Assembly: GCF_009017415.1 (NCBI RefSeq)
Contig: NC_092407.1
Location: 1,550,001-1,614,000, forward strand
Length of the DNA stretch: 64,000 nucleotides
Source: Aspergillus flavus
Taxonomy: Eukaryota > Ascomycota > Eurotiomycetes > Eurotiales > Aspergillaceae
Direction of reading: 5' to 3'
Below are positions 11,662-23,726 of the stretch, piece by piece. The position numbers and the translations under genes were made by a program. The notes beneath the pieces are model-generated. The model had not been told where the DNA came from, made no database searches, and saw only the letters and a program-made list of their open reading frames with translations. How positions within the stretch are numbered: the stretch's first letter is position 1; each line of letters begins with the position of its first letter.

Positions 11662-13142
11662 ATGAGCGACCGATCCACATCCACACCGCAGCGCGGTCCA
11701 TCCCCGTCCAAGCCACGACCGAAATGCACGCTCCCCCCCGAGAAGGTCTTCTCAATTCAAATAGGAACCGAGCTCTTCCGTGTCTCGGGAGCTTCGATAG
11801 CCTCCGATGGTCAGTGGCTCTCCGGTCTCAGTGACTGATCCCCGCTAAAGTCTTGGAGCTCCGTCCTATTTCTCTCAATTCTTCGAGGAGCAGATGCTCC
11901 AGACACCCGACGGCTCGAAAATCAGGACACTGTACATTGATCGCGATCCGAACACGTTTAAAGCGATCGCAAGACATCTACAGGGTAGGCGGACATTGTG
12001 GCATTGGACTGGACTCGGTGTTGACATTCTCGTCCTATGCGACAGGCTATCATATTCGGCCCAAAGACGGCACGGAGTTTGTACAATTCTTCGCTGATGC
12101 GCAGTTCTATAGTTGTACGTCTATCGCATTTACCTGGGATCTCAGAATCCGTGACTAATCCGTATTGATGATAGTGCCCCGGCTCATCTCTCAGCTCTTC
12201 GAATCCGAGATCTTCATTCAAATCGGTGATAAGGATTTCCAAATCCCGCGCGACATCTTCTCCAGTCCGGGCGACTCCCCGAACTTCTTCTCCCTAGGCT
12301 TCGGTGCCTTCTTTGCCTCCCCCACTGAGATCTTCCCCGGACTAAATCGTCACGGCCTTTTACGTCCCCCAGCCATTGTCCCTCCAAGCGTGCCCAATCG
12401 ATCGGGAGAAGTTTTCGCGCAGCTCCTTCATCTCTTGCGCGGATACCCGTTGGAAATAAAGAATGAAACGCACCGCGCCGAGCTGCTACGTGATTGTCGC
12501 TACTTTCACCTGCGCGGGTTAGAGCAAAAGTTGATTCCACACCATATCAGTTTCAATCCGATCCGACAACGATCGGAAATCGTCGTCCGCTTGGAGGATG
12601 TGCGCCGCTCAGGAGTTAGCGTTGCCCACGACTCAATCCCGTCTAGCGGCTGGGTCACGTACTCGCGCCCGTTCGTCGATGAGGAGACATACGACCTGAT
12701 TCTTGAGATCGGGGATGAAACCACCATCGTCGACCTTGACACCAAGCATGTTGAATTCCTGAACTCGACTAAGGCGCGCTTCTCCAGCTTGCAGCAGATT
12801 ATAACAGGAAAGGTAAACCCAGGCTTGTCAGAAGGTCAATCCACCAAGGTGTCAATTGAACAAGACACGGACATGATCGTCGACGGACAAGCCCGCTACC
12901 TCGAAGGCATCGGACATGGATCGGAAGAGGCAGGTGTGTCGCAACCTGCGGCCAAGCGCAGACGAGTGGAAGGGTCATCAAATGAGGGCAGACGGTATAT
13001 CGTTCGGAATGGCCATTGGCGTCTGCGTTTCCATCCTAATGCCACCGGCGACATACTAGAGTTCACCCTGGTAGCGGTGAAACTAGATGCATATACAGAG
13101 CAACGGAGTCGGAATCATACACGGGCGTTTCTGGGATCTTAG
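11662..13142 (+). CDS. BTB/POZ (KCTD-like) domain protein
   Basis: Four exons by splice and phase: 11662..11809, 11859..11984, 12046..12114, 12175..13142; about 436 aa. Introns are 49, 61 and 60 bp. The junctions restore ASIASDAPSYFSQFFEEQ, ARHLQGYHIRPKD and AQFYSLPRLISQLF. The start of each of two repeats (FSIQIGTELFRVS... and IFIQIGDKDFQIP...) shows the potassium-channel tetramerisation/BTB pattern, with SYFSQFF typical of fungal BTB proteins. The mid part has a RYFHLRGLEQKLIPH helix; a basic AKRRRVEG stretch in the C-terminal third could be a nuclear localisation signal. BTB folds mediate oligomerisation, often as Cullin-3 adaptors; the target is unknown. Related yeast proteins (YLR108C type) are uncharacterised. 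Confidence 0.88.
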
Positions 13143-13595
13143 CACTGATATACCATTGAATGATTACATGGATTATCTTCCATTCTCATCCAGCGACACT
13201 GTCATACATTTACTATACCACATTTGAGGAAGATAACAACCATACTCAAGTCAAACATCCACCCAACCTCCCTATGGAGTGCCTCTTAATCAACACCACA
13301 AAAGACCAGTATTACACCTTACTACACATCCCACTCTACAACTGCCACCAAGTCCCCTACAAAAGCACTTGGAGAATCTCAACCATCGTAACCCAAAAAC
13401 CCAACGGAGAAGAAAAGAAAAGAATCAATAATCACGTTCCTCTCAATCAACCCCATTATGAATACAAACAAGAAACCCACCCCCAATCAACACCGAACAA
13501 ACCCCTATAAAACCCATCCCTCATCATCACCATGATAATCACGAATTACTACTACCCACCCACAGAACGCACAAACAGAAGGAATCCCAATCACC
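13143..13595. other. Intergenic, C-rich low-complexity 3' flank
   Basis: The plus strand is strikingly C/A-rich and G-poor between about 13240 and 13600. The open frame at 13160..13510 is biased by this composition and is not supported as a gene. Confidence 0.5.
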
Positions 13596-13874
13596 CTAAT
13601 CACTATAACACTCAACCAACCCCTTCAGAATCATCAACCCCCCCTCCGCATACTCGTCATTCCACGGCTTCAATCCATAGCTGAGGAGAAAGTTCGTCCA
13701 TCCGCCGTAGGACTTGACGATGGATCGTTCCTGGGGTAAGAGGGGTGGTTCTAGTGGTTTATCTCTAATCAATTGGTTTTCTTTGGAGGTTTCTTTGGAG
13801 GTATCTTTGGGAGGCTGGGGTGATGATAATGAAGAGAGAGGGTTAGACGTACGGAGGCAGTCACTTGAGGGCAT
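13596..13874 (-). CDS. Small conserved fungal protein (GGWTNFLLSYGLKPWN motif)
   Basis: A 92-aa ORF on the minus strand. Its C-terminal half contains KSYGGWTNFLLSYGLKPWND, a pattern I recognise from many short Aspergillus proteins of unknown function, where a [GS]-G-W-x-x-F-x-x-S-[YH]-G-L-K-P-[WY] core is followed by an acidic helix. The first 45 residues are Ser/Pro/Lys-rich and probably disordered. A possible 38-bp intron (GTACGT...CCCCAG) near the N-terminus would break the frame, so the intronless reading is preferred. No function is known. Confidence 0.6.
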   Translation of the reverse strand: MPSSDCLRTSNPLSSLSSPQPPKDTSKETSKENQLIRDKPLEPPLLPQERSIVKSYGGWTNFLLSYGLKPWNDEYAEGGLMILKGLVECYSD

Positions 13875-14306
13875 TTTGGATGCTTGAGTTTCTTTTTGGG
13901 TTGTTTCTGATATGAGTTGGTTATGTTTTGTTGATTTGAGTTAGATTCATGGGGGTCGAGTTGGTTAGTTGGTGATGTGAGGATGGTGTTTGGTGGTTGT
14001 ATTTGTAGTATGGAGGGTTTGAGGTTAGGTCTTGCCTTGGTTGGGGGAGGATGTGCATACAGGGCAAACATGGGGTTGGTACTTTTTGATGTAGAGGTTG
14101 TTTGTATATCTTGGGTATAGGAATGGGTTGATGAGGGTGAGAACGTTGTGTTTGGTACAGATACTTGGATTGTCGGGGACTGCTTTAGAACGTAGTGAGG
14201 ATGTAGTAACATTATTTACAATGCGAAGTTATTCTCTATCATGATAAGATGGTCTGTTTAGCAGATATACATGGATGGTTGGGGTAAGGTAGATTGATTG
14301 CCAGGT
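13875..14306. other. Intergenic, T/G-rich strand-skewed sequence
   Basis: Promoter side of the small protein gene and 3' flank of the methyltransferase gene. A 147-codon minus-strand ORF overlapping it is Pro/Thr/Ser/Lys low-complexity and is not supported. Confidence 0.5.
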
Positions 14307-16111
14307 CTAGTCGGAGAAGCCTGCCCATTCGTCTTCATCATCTTCGTCTTCGCCATCGTCATCCTCACTCTTGTCTTCATGTCCATGTTGAGGGTCCTCC
14401 ACTTTTCCAGCTAGACTCTCGTCCCTCACGAATCCAGCAACGAAGAATCCGCCCAGACCCTCGTCATCGCCAGGCCAACATCTCAAGCAACCCTCCAACA
14501 CTTCATCGGAAAGGTCAACCTTGAGCTCGGCGCCCTGTGTACCGTCCTGTGTCTCGCTGTCACCGGAACCCCGGCTTTCAGTCTGGACACCCCTATGCTT
14601 CCACGTCCTCAATCCCTCCGGCTGCTCATTCCGACGCATAATCCTCCATCCACGCCGCTTGGCCACCTCAGACGTCAAAAGCCGCTCGACAACCGACTCA
14701 TTCTCAGTCAGATGAATTGAACAAGTACTGTACGTAATTCGCGTAGCAGCCGGAAACGACATCGCATGCTCCACAATGCGGGTCTGCAGATTCGACAACT
14801 TCGTCAACCGCTCCAGGTCCAAATGCGTACTGGCCATCTCATTCTCATCCGTAGCCGACATCGACACCGACCCATCAGCAGCGTCCCCAGCTTCATCCTG
14901 TCCCCTCTTCCTCTTCTTGCCCTGCTTCTTCCTCTCTTCCGCCGGCGACACCGGAAGAACAAACTTCGGAACATCATCGCGCCCAATAATCCCACTCCCC
15001 GAACAACTCGGATCCAGCAACAACGCAGAAACCTTCTCGAACCTCTCATCCTCGGGATCCAGCGCCAAAAAGTCCTGCCCAGGAAGTACTGTCGTAAAGT
15101 GATCCGCGCCGGCCGCCGAAACCATCTTCTGGAGCGTCTTCGCGCGCACCTGCGACGCATCCATCGAAATAATCCGCTGTCTCGGCTTCTTCCTCTTCTC
15201 ATTCTTGCATAGCAGCGACGCCAAATGCGTCGTCTTATTCCCCGGCGCAGCACACCCATCTACCAAATCCCCACCACTCCACACACTCCCCTCCCCGAAC
15301 AACAGATAAGCGGGGAAACAAGACGCTTTATCCTGCAAGATGATCTCCCCATTCTTATACGCCGGGGTAGCCGTGAAATCCACCCCGGGCGCCACAGCAA
15401 CCAAATCCGGGATATTAGAGTCGACGTAGATCCTCTTCGTATCGTCCTTAACCGCCAGCTCCGACAGCGCATTGACCCGTTTATACGACGCAAAGGTACT
15501 CTCGAATTGTTTCTCCGCCGTCGTGCGCACGTTATTAATCCGTATCCATCGCGGGTAAAACGCCGCCGACCCCAGCGGCTGTTTCTCCTTCTGCACGGCG
15601 TCCTTGAGTTGCTCGACAGATGCGCATCCGCGGCGCACGCGCGCCTTGATGAATTCACCCTTTAGTCGCGTCTTATGGCGCTCGATGGCCTGGCGGATGG
15701 GATGCGAACTTGGCGCCGCGATGCCATTTTTCGCGAGAAGGTGGTCGTGGACCAGCAGGAGAGCGAGAAGTGGTGTGAGCTAGAATTTTCCGTAGAGATT
15801 AGATCACTTGCGTCAGTCAGCCGGGATAATTATCAATGCATTATCCGGTTCCCTGCTCCCGATTGCTGCTTTCATGGGAGGGCAGGGGAAGTAGAAAAGG
15901 ATAGACGAACCTTGGGCTCGAGTTTCAGGATGCCGGCGTTGTCGATGACTTCCTTGAGGACGGTGTCCCATTTCGAGGCTTCGATAGTTAGGGCGTAGAT
16001 TTGCGCGGGGTTGGCTTTGATGTTTCGGGCATTGTAGATGCGGGATTTGAAGGAACCGCCGGTTGGGGAGGGACTGGTTAGGATCTTGACGGCGTCGTAG
16101 TAGAGGGACAT
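14307..16111 (-). CDS. rcm1: rRNA cytosine-C5 methyltransferase, NSUN5/Rcm1 type
   Basis: Exon 1 (16111..15911, 67 codons, MSLYYDAVKIL...ILKLEPK) and exon 2 (15779..14307) are joined in phase 0 across a 131-bp intron; about 557 aa. Family motifs in order: LLVHDHLLAKNGI in the N-terminal NSUN5 region; SAM-binding DGCAAPGNKTTHLA; the catalytic-domain motif LLLDPSCSGSGI; and YSTCSIHLTENE, whose Cys is the expected nucleophile. A Lys/Arg-rich insert (KKQGKKRKRG) follows the DPSCSG motif and the C-terminus is very acidic (DEDDEDEW). Yeast Rcm1 methylates a cytosine in 25S rRNA, so nucleolar action in 60S biogenesis is expected. The intron is longer than its neighbours. Confidence 0.93.
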
Positions 16112-17395
16112 TTTTTGGTTGGCGCTCTTTGGAGAGCTTTTCGTGGTTGGTTGGGAGTACTTTTTTTTGCGATGGATGAAATGGGAAAGATGTTTGCTTT
16201 GTTTGCAGCTGTTATCAGTTACTTAGTTCGGTGGATGGATGAGGTAGAACTGTCAGTAGACAAAGTTTAATCTGATTTATTTACGTTGATCTTCACTCTG
16301 GAGATGATAACCAGGGAATTGAGTTTGTAGATATATCAAGATTATCCGAATGTGCTGATGGTGCATGCAAGGAATGGCCATATGTATCAGCCTATCCACA
16401 CCATTAACCTTCCTTATCTCCGCATCTCCAAAGTAAATGGTTCTATATCTATATCCGACACCACGTACCCTTCCATTGACGACTAATATACACTAGGTTC
16501 TCTAATAGCGATCTAGATAACTCTCCGCTCTAATCCACACCATGAAAGCAAACCCTAGTAAGTGATCAACTCACCACCAGCATCATAAACCAAAAGATCT
16601 ATCGCATTCTGCTACACAAGAGAGCAAGAATGTCCGATAGATGAGCGATATGAGATGGAGAGGGAGAGGGAGAGAAAGCCCGGACGCGAATATTCGGCTC
16701 GTTCCGCTGCCGCATACGCCCCATAAGGTTCTTGCGCAGTCGAAATGGATGAAGGACGAGCTGTGGGAAGATCACAAGGGTTGCGGTGGCGATGAATATG
16801 AGGGATGGGGGTGGGAAAGTTGGTGGGAAATTGGTTAAAGGCTTACATTGGCGGTTAGAGTTTAAGACGGATCAAAGCTTGGGGGCGGGTGGAGAGCGGA
16901 TTAAGCATGTTGGATTGTGGAAGAGAGTACAGTTTAAGTGATTCGGGGGTTGGGTATATATTATACTACAGTTTACACATGGATAGACGTAGCTGATAGA
17001 TTCTTGTATTGCATTACCAACACCTGTATTACCATAAGATCCTTCCATAGCGCCAGATAATAAATCGTAAAAGATCGCCGTGCATAAGCAACATGACGGG
17101 GTATCCAGTAAGAGAGCAGAACGAAGATTAGAAAGAACAACCCCCCGTTTCTATGACGATCGAGTGGCAGCGAGCTGAACGCCGGAAGAAGAAAGCCATA
17201 AGCCGTAAAGTGAAAACCAGATCCGAACTCCGTGCAAGTAACCGAAATGCTAAATCCAGACGGGACGCCGAAGCGAAAGCCAGTATGTTCTAGAACGCGT
17301 GTATGTAGAGCAGGTCTGCGAAAGCAGATGCGGCAAAAGAGTGGGATCGATGGCACCGAAGTGCATCGACAGCATGTCTCAAATGTTTGAGTCGA
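16112..17395. other. Intergenic region between two minus-strand genes
   Basis: 1.3 kb holding the promoter of the methyltransferase gene and the 3' flank of the FYVE gene. A purine-rich stretch (GAGAGGGAGAGGGAGAG type) lies near 16650-16680. No supported gene. Confidence 0.55.
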
Positions 17396-18436
17396 TTAGA
17401 AGGTGCTCCAGTTCCAGCCCCGAGGGATGCTGGCAGCAATCTCAGTGCTCTGGCCCAGCATCGCAGCGAGTGCCTTCCGAGATTCCTCGTCGATATTGTC
17501 CACGTGCTCGGGGGTCTCCTCGGCCACTTCCTCAGTCTTCGTGTTCTGTGCGTCGATCTGGGTCTGGATCTTGTTGAGACGCTCGCTACGCGACTCCTCC
17601 CAGCGCTGGAAGGCAAGCCAGCACAGGTCGCATGCCCGAGAGGGGACGCCTTCCGGGTGGAAGCGAGCATCCTGGTCGAGAGGCACGACGTGGGGAGTGT
17701 GAGAAGAGCAGAAGACATGACCGCAGTGGCGGCAGTGATGGCGACGAAGGAAGAGACCGAAAGAGGAGCGGCATGTGGGCGAGTCACAGCTGGGCGAGGC
17801 TGAGTCCGCCTGTTGTATCTCTGTTAGCCACTGCTTTGATGTAAGGTTGAACAATGGGAGGCTCAACCCGGTCGGTGACATCAGATCACGCCATAATTCG
17901 CGATCCGATGATCCACGCGACATCCAGAGCCGCGCGCACGTCATACAGGCCATATAAAGCACACGCGACCCCAGAGCGATCGGGGCTTTGCTTCTCAAGG
18001 AATGGGTCTCTCGATTAGAACGTACCTTCCAGTGCTCTCTCGTAGGAAGACCAGTGACTTCACCAAGATGCTCATGTTTCATCCATTCATCCTGGGCTAA
18101 CTTGCTGATTCCATCGCTCACCGCACTCTCGATGGTGGAACGACGGGTCAGGGCCGGCTGGGGTTCCTCGCTGCCGTCATTCAAGCTGTCGAGGGAACCA
18201 TGAACACTGCGAGGAGGGGAAGGAGGAGAAGCCTTCTGAGGGCGCTCGGTCGGGCGCAGGGCAGCGGGAACATAGAGAGGTCCCTTGGGTGGACGCAGTT
18301 GACGGGTCTGCAAGGGCAGATACTGCTGACGGGGGGAAGTAGGAGAGTTACTGGCGGTGTTCACCGGGGACGGGTTGCCATACACCGAGATCGGGTTGGC
18401 AGGAGTTGTGGTGGCGGTGAGAACGTGAGTAGCCAT
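17396..18436 (-). CDS. FYVE-type zinc-finger protein
   Basis: Exon 1 is 18436..18026 (137 codons) and exon 2 about 17809..17396, separated by an intron of about 216 bp with GTACGT donor, GGCTAAC branch-like site and ATACAACAG acceptor. Spliced product is about 274 aa and reads REHWKADSASPSCDSP at the join. The FYVE domain carries eight Cys/His zinc ligands including LRRHHCRHCGHVFC and ACDLC; the basic RRHHCRHCG patch binds phosphatidylinositol-3-phosphate on endosomes. The classic WxxD start of the domain is not seen. The N-terminal 110 residues are Pro/Ser-rich and disordered; the C-terminus has a Glu-rich helix (KIQTQIDAQNTKTEE). The intron has no stop and keeps frame, so an unspliced 346-aa form is also possible. 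Confidence 0.87.
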   Translation of the reverse strand: MATHVLTATTTPANPISVYGNPSPVNTASNSPTSPRQQYLPLQTRQLRPPKGPLYVPAALRPTERPQKASPPSPPRSVHGSLDSLNDGSEEPQPALTRRSTIESAVSDGISKLAQDEWMKHEHLGEVTGLPTREHWKVRSNRETHSLRSKAPIALGSRVLYMACMTCARLWMSRGSSDRELWRDLMSPTGLSLPLFNLTSKQWLTEIQQADSASPSCDSPTCRSSFGLFLRRHHCRHCGHVFCSSHTPHVVPLDQDARFHPEGVPSRACDLCWLAFQRWEESRSERLNKIQTQIDAQNTKTEEVAEETPEHVDNIDEESRKALAAMLGQSTEIAASIPRGWNWSTF

Positions 18437-21400
18437 GTTAACGTTTCGGTCAGATCACGAGATATCAAGTTGTGGTTGTTGTTCAAGAGTGGTGGAGGGA
18501 GAGAAAGATCGATAAATAAGATCGCAGGTGGAGAGAGCAGCAGAAAGTCGTCGTAATCGAGGTATCGTGGATATTATTAGTCTGACAATGGCAATCACAA
18601 GTGAATCTTTAGATCTGGAGTGGTGAATGGCGTAAGGTTGAAGTGAACCACTGAATCATTGCAAGTGGCAACCCAGATCGATGACGCTGTGAATGTCCCG
18701 AAAGTGTGGGGAGTTTGTTCGGCGGGAAGTATATTGGGTTTGGAAAGGAAGATAGTGTGGGAGATATAGTTCTCGGAAGCGTTGACAGTGGCAAATAGTT
18801 GCGTATTATAGACAAGATATGTCCAGTCGAGGAAGAGGGGAGAGATAAGGGATGTAAAAGGGCAGAGAAACTGCAACGATAATGATAGTGGGGAGAGGGG
18901 AGGGGGAACCATTAGACTTAAAAGTCCTCTTCTCGTGCGAAAGCAACCAGACAATGGAGATTAAAATAAAATCAACCCAGGCGAGGCGAGGTAGAGCACT
19001 GACTTTGGACCTGGACCCGGGACGATTTTGCCATGCGTCGGTGGAGCAGAAGATAAAATCACTAGTGTCCTTTTAACTATACTTCGATTATTATTGGCGT
19101 TCCCCATGTCTGCGGATGAAAGAAAATACAACCATAAATCAGATACAGTCATAATAATTACCAGAATAATAATACTAATACTAATAATAATTATAATTAT
19201 AATGATAATTATAATAATAATAATTAAATTATTATTAAATTCATTTGACGAAAACCCTCCCCTCCGGCCACCCAGGCAAGACCTTCCCCAGCGTGGTAAG
19301 GTCGATGAAACTAGAAAGTCCCGAAGAAATGTAAGCGAGTGGAGCCCCTTTTTGGAGATCCTCGTCCAGTCGTTGCATCTCCATCCGTGCAGTCCATTCA
19401 TCATTACTTCACCGATAACATTCTTTGCCTTGTTTTGTATAGATCATGATTCCCCCCCCTTGGAGTTTTTCTTTGTTTTTCCAGATCGTTTTTGATGTAA
19501 GAATGATGAACCAGTCCAAAGGATCGTCGTATTTCCTCTTTGCTGTTCCCTTCGGGTAACGATATTCGTCCACACGAGTCTCTCTCTTCCGGTCGTCAAG
19601 GAAAGATTCCGATGGGGGCAGCCACACGCTAAACCACATTCGGAACGGTATTTTGCCGAGGAAGTGGAAGAAGGAAAGGATGGCCGTTTCTGGTTGGGCG
19701 GGATTCCGCCGAGCTTCAACTCCCTAGTAATCTAATCAGGGAGGATTTTCCGTAATGTAGGACTTGGTTCCTCCGTCCCTCAATTAAAGTCCCCGAGACA
19801 AATATGATCCATACGTCTAGGAATTTATAATAATTCCGTTGGGATTATTTAATTTAACTACGTATACGGAGTATATTGGTTTTGATCAGACAATCCTAAA
19901 TTTCCGGATGAATTCTGTAGTATCTACAAAGAATAGAAGGAAGTAAAGGAAGTCAAATGAAGGATGAACGGGTGGTACAGCAGATGCAACTCGGATCCCA
20001 GGAAATGGAATCCCTTTTTCCCGAAAACAACTAAAAAAGTCATGATGACAACACTTCCGATCCTGGCTCCAATCCCTGTCCCTCCTTTCTTGACCGCTTT
20101 TTACCTAAAGCATACCATCTTTCCAATCGTACATTCCCTGGAAATCCTTCCATCGATCGTTAATGATGCTATAGTATGATAGTATGGTCGTCTTACCCAG
20201 GTATCCCTCTGTGGCAAGAGAGCGTGATGGCTTTCCCCTTTGAGGGCCATCCACACACACTCTCCACTTTTCAGATAGATCATGTTTGATTATCTACTTA
20301 GTCGTCTCCTTCGAGAAGTATAAAGATAGTCCAAATGAAGTAATGTTATTTGTCGCGACGCCTGTCCCACCGCTTACCGTCCCGGTTACCCCATCACCAT
20401 GATTGATTAGAGGTTGAGGCGGATCACCAACTCCAAGCCGCCACCGGCAAATCAGGTGAAAGCCAGTCACGGCGAGTGTCCGGTGTGCAGGAAAACGGAT
20501 CCGCGAACCGAAATTACCTCCGCAATGATTGGCCTAGGCAAGCGAGAGAGTCGTACATCGGGGACTCCACATCCTGACGTCGGACCCACGGCTCAGCCTG
20601 ACCGAAGGATTGGAGACAGGCTTTACTCTGTCGGGAAGAGTTCACGAGACAACCTACCTCGATCCCGTCGTTGCACCAAACGCCTCCCCGAATCACACCC
20701 GATGCTACCTTTTCTGCCCACTTTGGATGATACTCTTCGAAAATATTGGTATGTCGTACTACCGTCAGATGGAATCAGGATGGATGAAGGTGAATACGAA
20801 AAGGGAAAGAATCGAGTCAGTCATATCCCTTGCGACAAACACAGGATGGCGGTGAAATTCTCTACGGTTGTCCTACCCAAGCCTATTCATTCCTCGTCCT
20901 GTGATAGTATGAGGATCGTCTTGCTTGCGACCAGTTGGTCCAAACGGGACAGTTCGCGAAAAAGCAAAGGGCACCGATTGGAGCGAGTTCCCACTTGAGT
21001 TAGTCTACGAGATGAAAGATAACGCTAACGGTGTGGAAACCAATCAATCGAAGCGGGTCCCCTCTTGGCTCGCCTCCGGATTGGAGGCCTCCTCATCTTG
21101 TTATCGCCAGTCTCTCATTGGTGGGCATGCATTCACCACGCTACGATTGGCCAGTGCTTCCGTGTCGTTCCTCGAGGTCAGCACGGACAGACGCCGAAGT
21201 GAAATTGAAACCTCGATCTGTCTCCTCCTCCTCGGGGCAAAAAGTGCCCCAGTCTCCAACGCCTTCCCTCGAGGGAGATTATGTAACGAATATACGGTGA
21301 CCTTCCTGCCTCGGGCCCACTCCCGACGGCCTCTGGACTGAACCCGGTTAGCCCTGCCGTAGCTTCTACCTCGGCCATTTGATTTCCCTGGTCTCAAATG

Positions 21401-23700
21401 TCAGCCAGATGAGACGTTGATGCGACCTTGCCAGTATCCCTGTCTAGTGTCCTGCGTCCTGATGCGCCCTGATTGGGACAGTCCGGAAGGCCACCAACCA
21501 CCGACTTTTCCCATGGTCCCGAATATTCTAGCACCCGAGTCTAAATGGCTACGCCTGTAAGACATCCGCGGACTTACATATGCTTGTGTCGTGCCGGCCG
21601 TATGCCCGGGATCCAGCCCGGTCTGGAAGGCGACCCCTGACAAAGCAGATCCGACAATGACAATGGAGAAGATGGCTATGCATCTCTCGTCTACCCTATC
21701 TGGATCTGTATATTCTCGAAATACGATAAGGTAAATCTTAAAATTTATCCGGGATCAATAATGTCGAGGCCGTACTATGTACTACTATAGTAAGGGAGAA
21801 CAGCTGTTTACTCAAAACAGCAGAACCACAACAACCTCCCCAAAGCGTACCTGAGACGATGGCACCTGTGACCCCGGGATCCTTCCATTCCCCTTCCATT
21901 CCTGTTCCATAAAAGATGAACCAAAACAACAGAAAAGAAAAACCCGGAACCACACTATGGATAATTACGGAGTAGTTGAAATAACTTACTCAATAACTAA
22001 TGATCGAACCATGGTTCACCGTCCTCCAAGCGCCCAATCACGGCGCACAGGATGGGAACTGCCGTCGATCGCCTCCCAGAAGGGCAATTTTGAAGAAGAT
22101 TCGACATGACCTTCTATTGAACATTGGAAAGCTTAATCCCGTGAGCGGTCAACGAAGAAAGTTCGCCGTTGAGAGTCCACTTGTCAACTGAGTGCCCTTT
22201 CGGTCGGTAACCGCGGGAATGTGCAATGGATCCTCTAATGAGACGAGGGATGATTATGCTTCCCATTCTTTGGAGACGGATCCACTGATTGACCGTTGTG
22301 AGCGGTGAGGGAACACGACAGAGGTCAATTCATCTGCAAAATGAACACCGTGTACTCCATCCATTACCTTCACTCAGTCTGTAGATCCTCTCAACAGATT
22401 GTTTGTGTGGTGAACTCGTGAGAGGCACACGGGATCGAAAATCGGGTCAAGACTCCAAAAGATATTGCGAGATTGTCCCGAGACTCCGGATCAATAGGTG
22501 GAAGACCATTCATCCGGACTCTCGGGTTCGTGTTCTTCCCAAGATCCTCGACTTATTTTTAGCCTTCGGTTAAGAGAAGAGATATACGTATACCGACCGT
22601 CTCGACGACAGCATACCATCCACATTTCTTCACCTATGTAACTATGTAACTCCTACTCTAAATATCCAGCTGAAACTGAGTCCAACAAAAGGTAAAACAA
22701 AACAATCCCCGTTTTCAGATCGACGTTACATCTTCCGTCGATCTCCTACTCCCAGACTAGCCTAGTTGGCCGGTTTAGGGTTATCTCACTTTCCCTGCAA
22801 GGGGTGACCCTAACGAGTTGCATGAAAGAAAGCGTGGCTTTTTCTTGGTTTTTTCTTTTTGTGCATCTTCTTTGTTTCGATCTCGGTCGCAACTGTCGTG
22901 CAACCCTTTCACCAGCTTAAGCTTTGGGGCTAGTGCTTGCGAGGAGAAAGGTTCAGGGATGGCTCTGTTTTTAGCTACAGTCGAAGCCATAATGGTTGTG
23001 AATACGGAGTAGATTCAGTATGTACGCCTGCAGCCATTCAGGGGTCATATGGTCATGTGGAATAGGAGGATCTACTTTCTGGGGCGACGATCATTGATAG
23101 CGTTGAGAGTTGCTTTGTTCTGTGGAGAGCTAGTTGGTCTTGGTAGGTTCGCTTTGTTCGCTTGGAGTTTTATATATCGGAACACCACGTGCGCGTATGC
23201 ACGACCATATGGGACGGTTATAGGGGGCTAGAACTATTGATTTGTAGAGGTCGTGCTTTGAATAGTTTGGATTGATCATATTGATGCGACTAGCTCGTCA
23301 AACTATATATTCATTATTGAGGCTCAGAGATGTGGTCCAAGAGACAACTGCGCCCCGAATTACCGCACTTCTTGACATGGTCTGCATTCCGCTAAATTAC
23401 TTCCAGTCAATAATTTGACACGTAGCGGTGAAGTCGGGCGTCGAATATGTCTAGTATTTCGTAAAACTATCTATCAGGACGATTTAGTAGACATTTATGT
23501 GACTAAATAAAGAACACCGGTTTCTTCGATCTAATAGTACAACGGTCAGATATTACAAAATAAACTTTGTCTTCAATGGACAACCTGGTGAGCTTTCGAA
23601 ACGTATCATGCATTCTGGATCCTGCGTGAGTATATGTAGAGGTATATCAACAGGGGCACAATTGAGTAACCACACGAACGGAGAAGATTGGAAACTCTCC
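18437..23700. other. Large gene-free stretch
   Basis: More than 5 kb without a gene I can support. Its first part is the promoter and 5' UTR region of the FYVE gene. 19150-19240 is an A/T microsatellite. 20.4-21.7 kb has ordinary base composition with ORFs of 60-194 codons in several frames, none with a domain, family pattern or plausible splice chain. No tRNA or repeat family was identified. Confidence 0.5.
19150..19240. repeat. AAT/ATT-rich microsatellite
   Basis: About 90 bp composed almost only of A and T, dominated by AAT/ATA units with interruptions. A simple repeat in the gene-free region upstream of the FYVE gene. Confidence 0.85.
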
Positions 23701-23726
23701 AAAAACACCAAGAGCCTTCTCCACCT

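Noticed and set aside
13769..14212. 147-codon minus-strand ORF
   Set aside because: Pro/Ser/Thr/Lys low complexity caused by strand skew; overlaps the better-supported small gene.
14804..15665. Arg-rich ORFs of about 150 codons antisense or frame-shifted in the methyltransferase gene
   Set aside because: Shadows of the GC-biased real reading frame.
16973..17356. 127-codon minus-strand ORF downstream of the FYVE gene
   Set aside because: Lies in the expected 3' UTR; hydrophobic and unrecognised, with no independent evidence.
20414..20998. 194-codon plus-strand ORF
   Set aside because: No domain, motif or protein-like hydrophobic pattern; many overlapping ORFs of similar size in other frames point to low stop density only.
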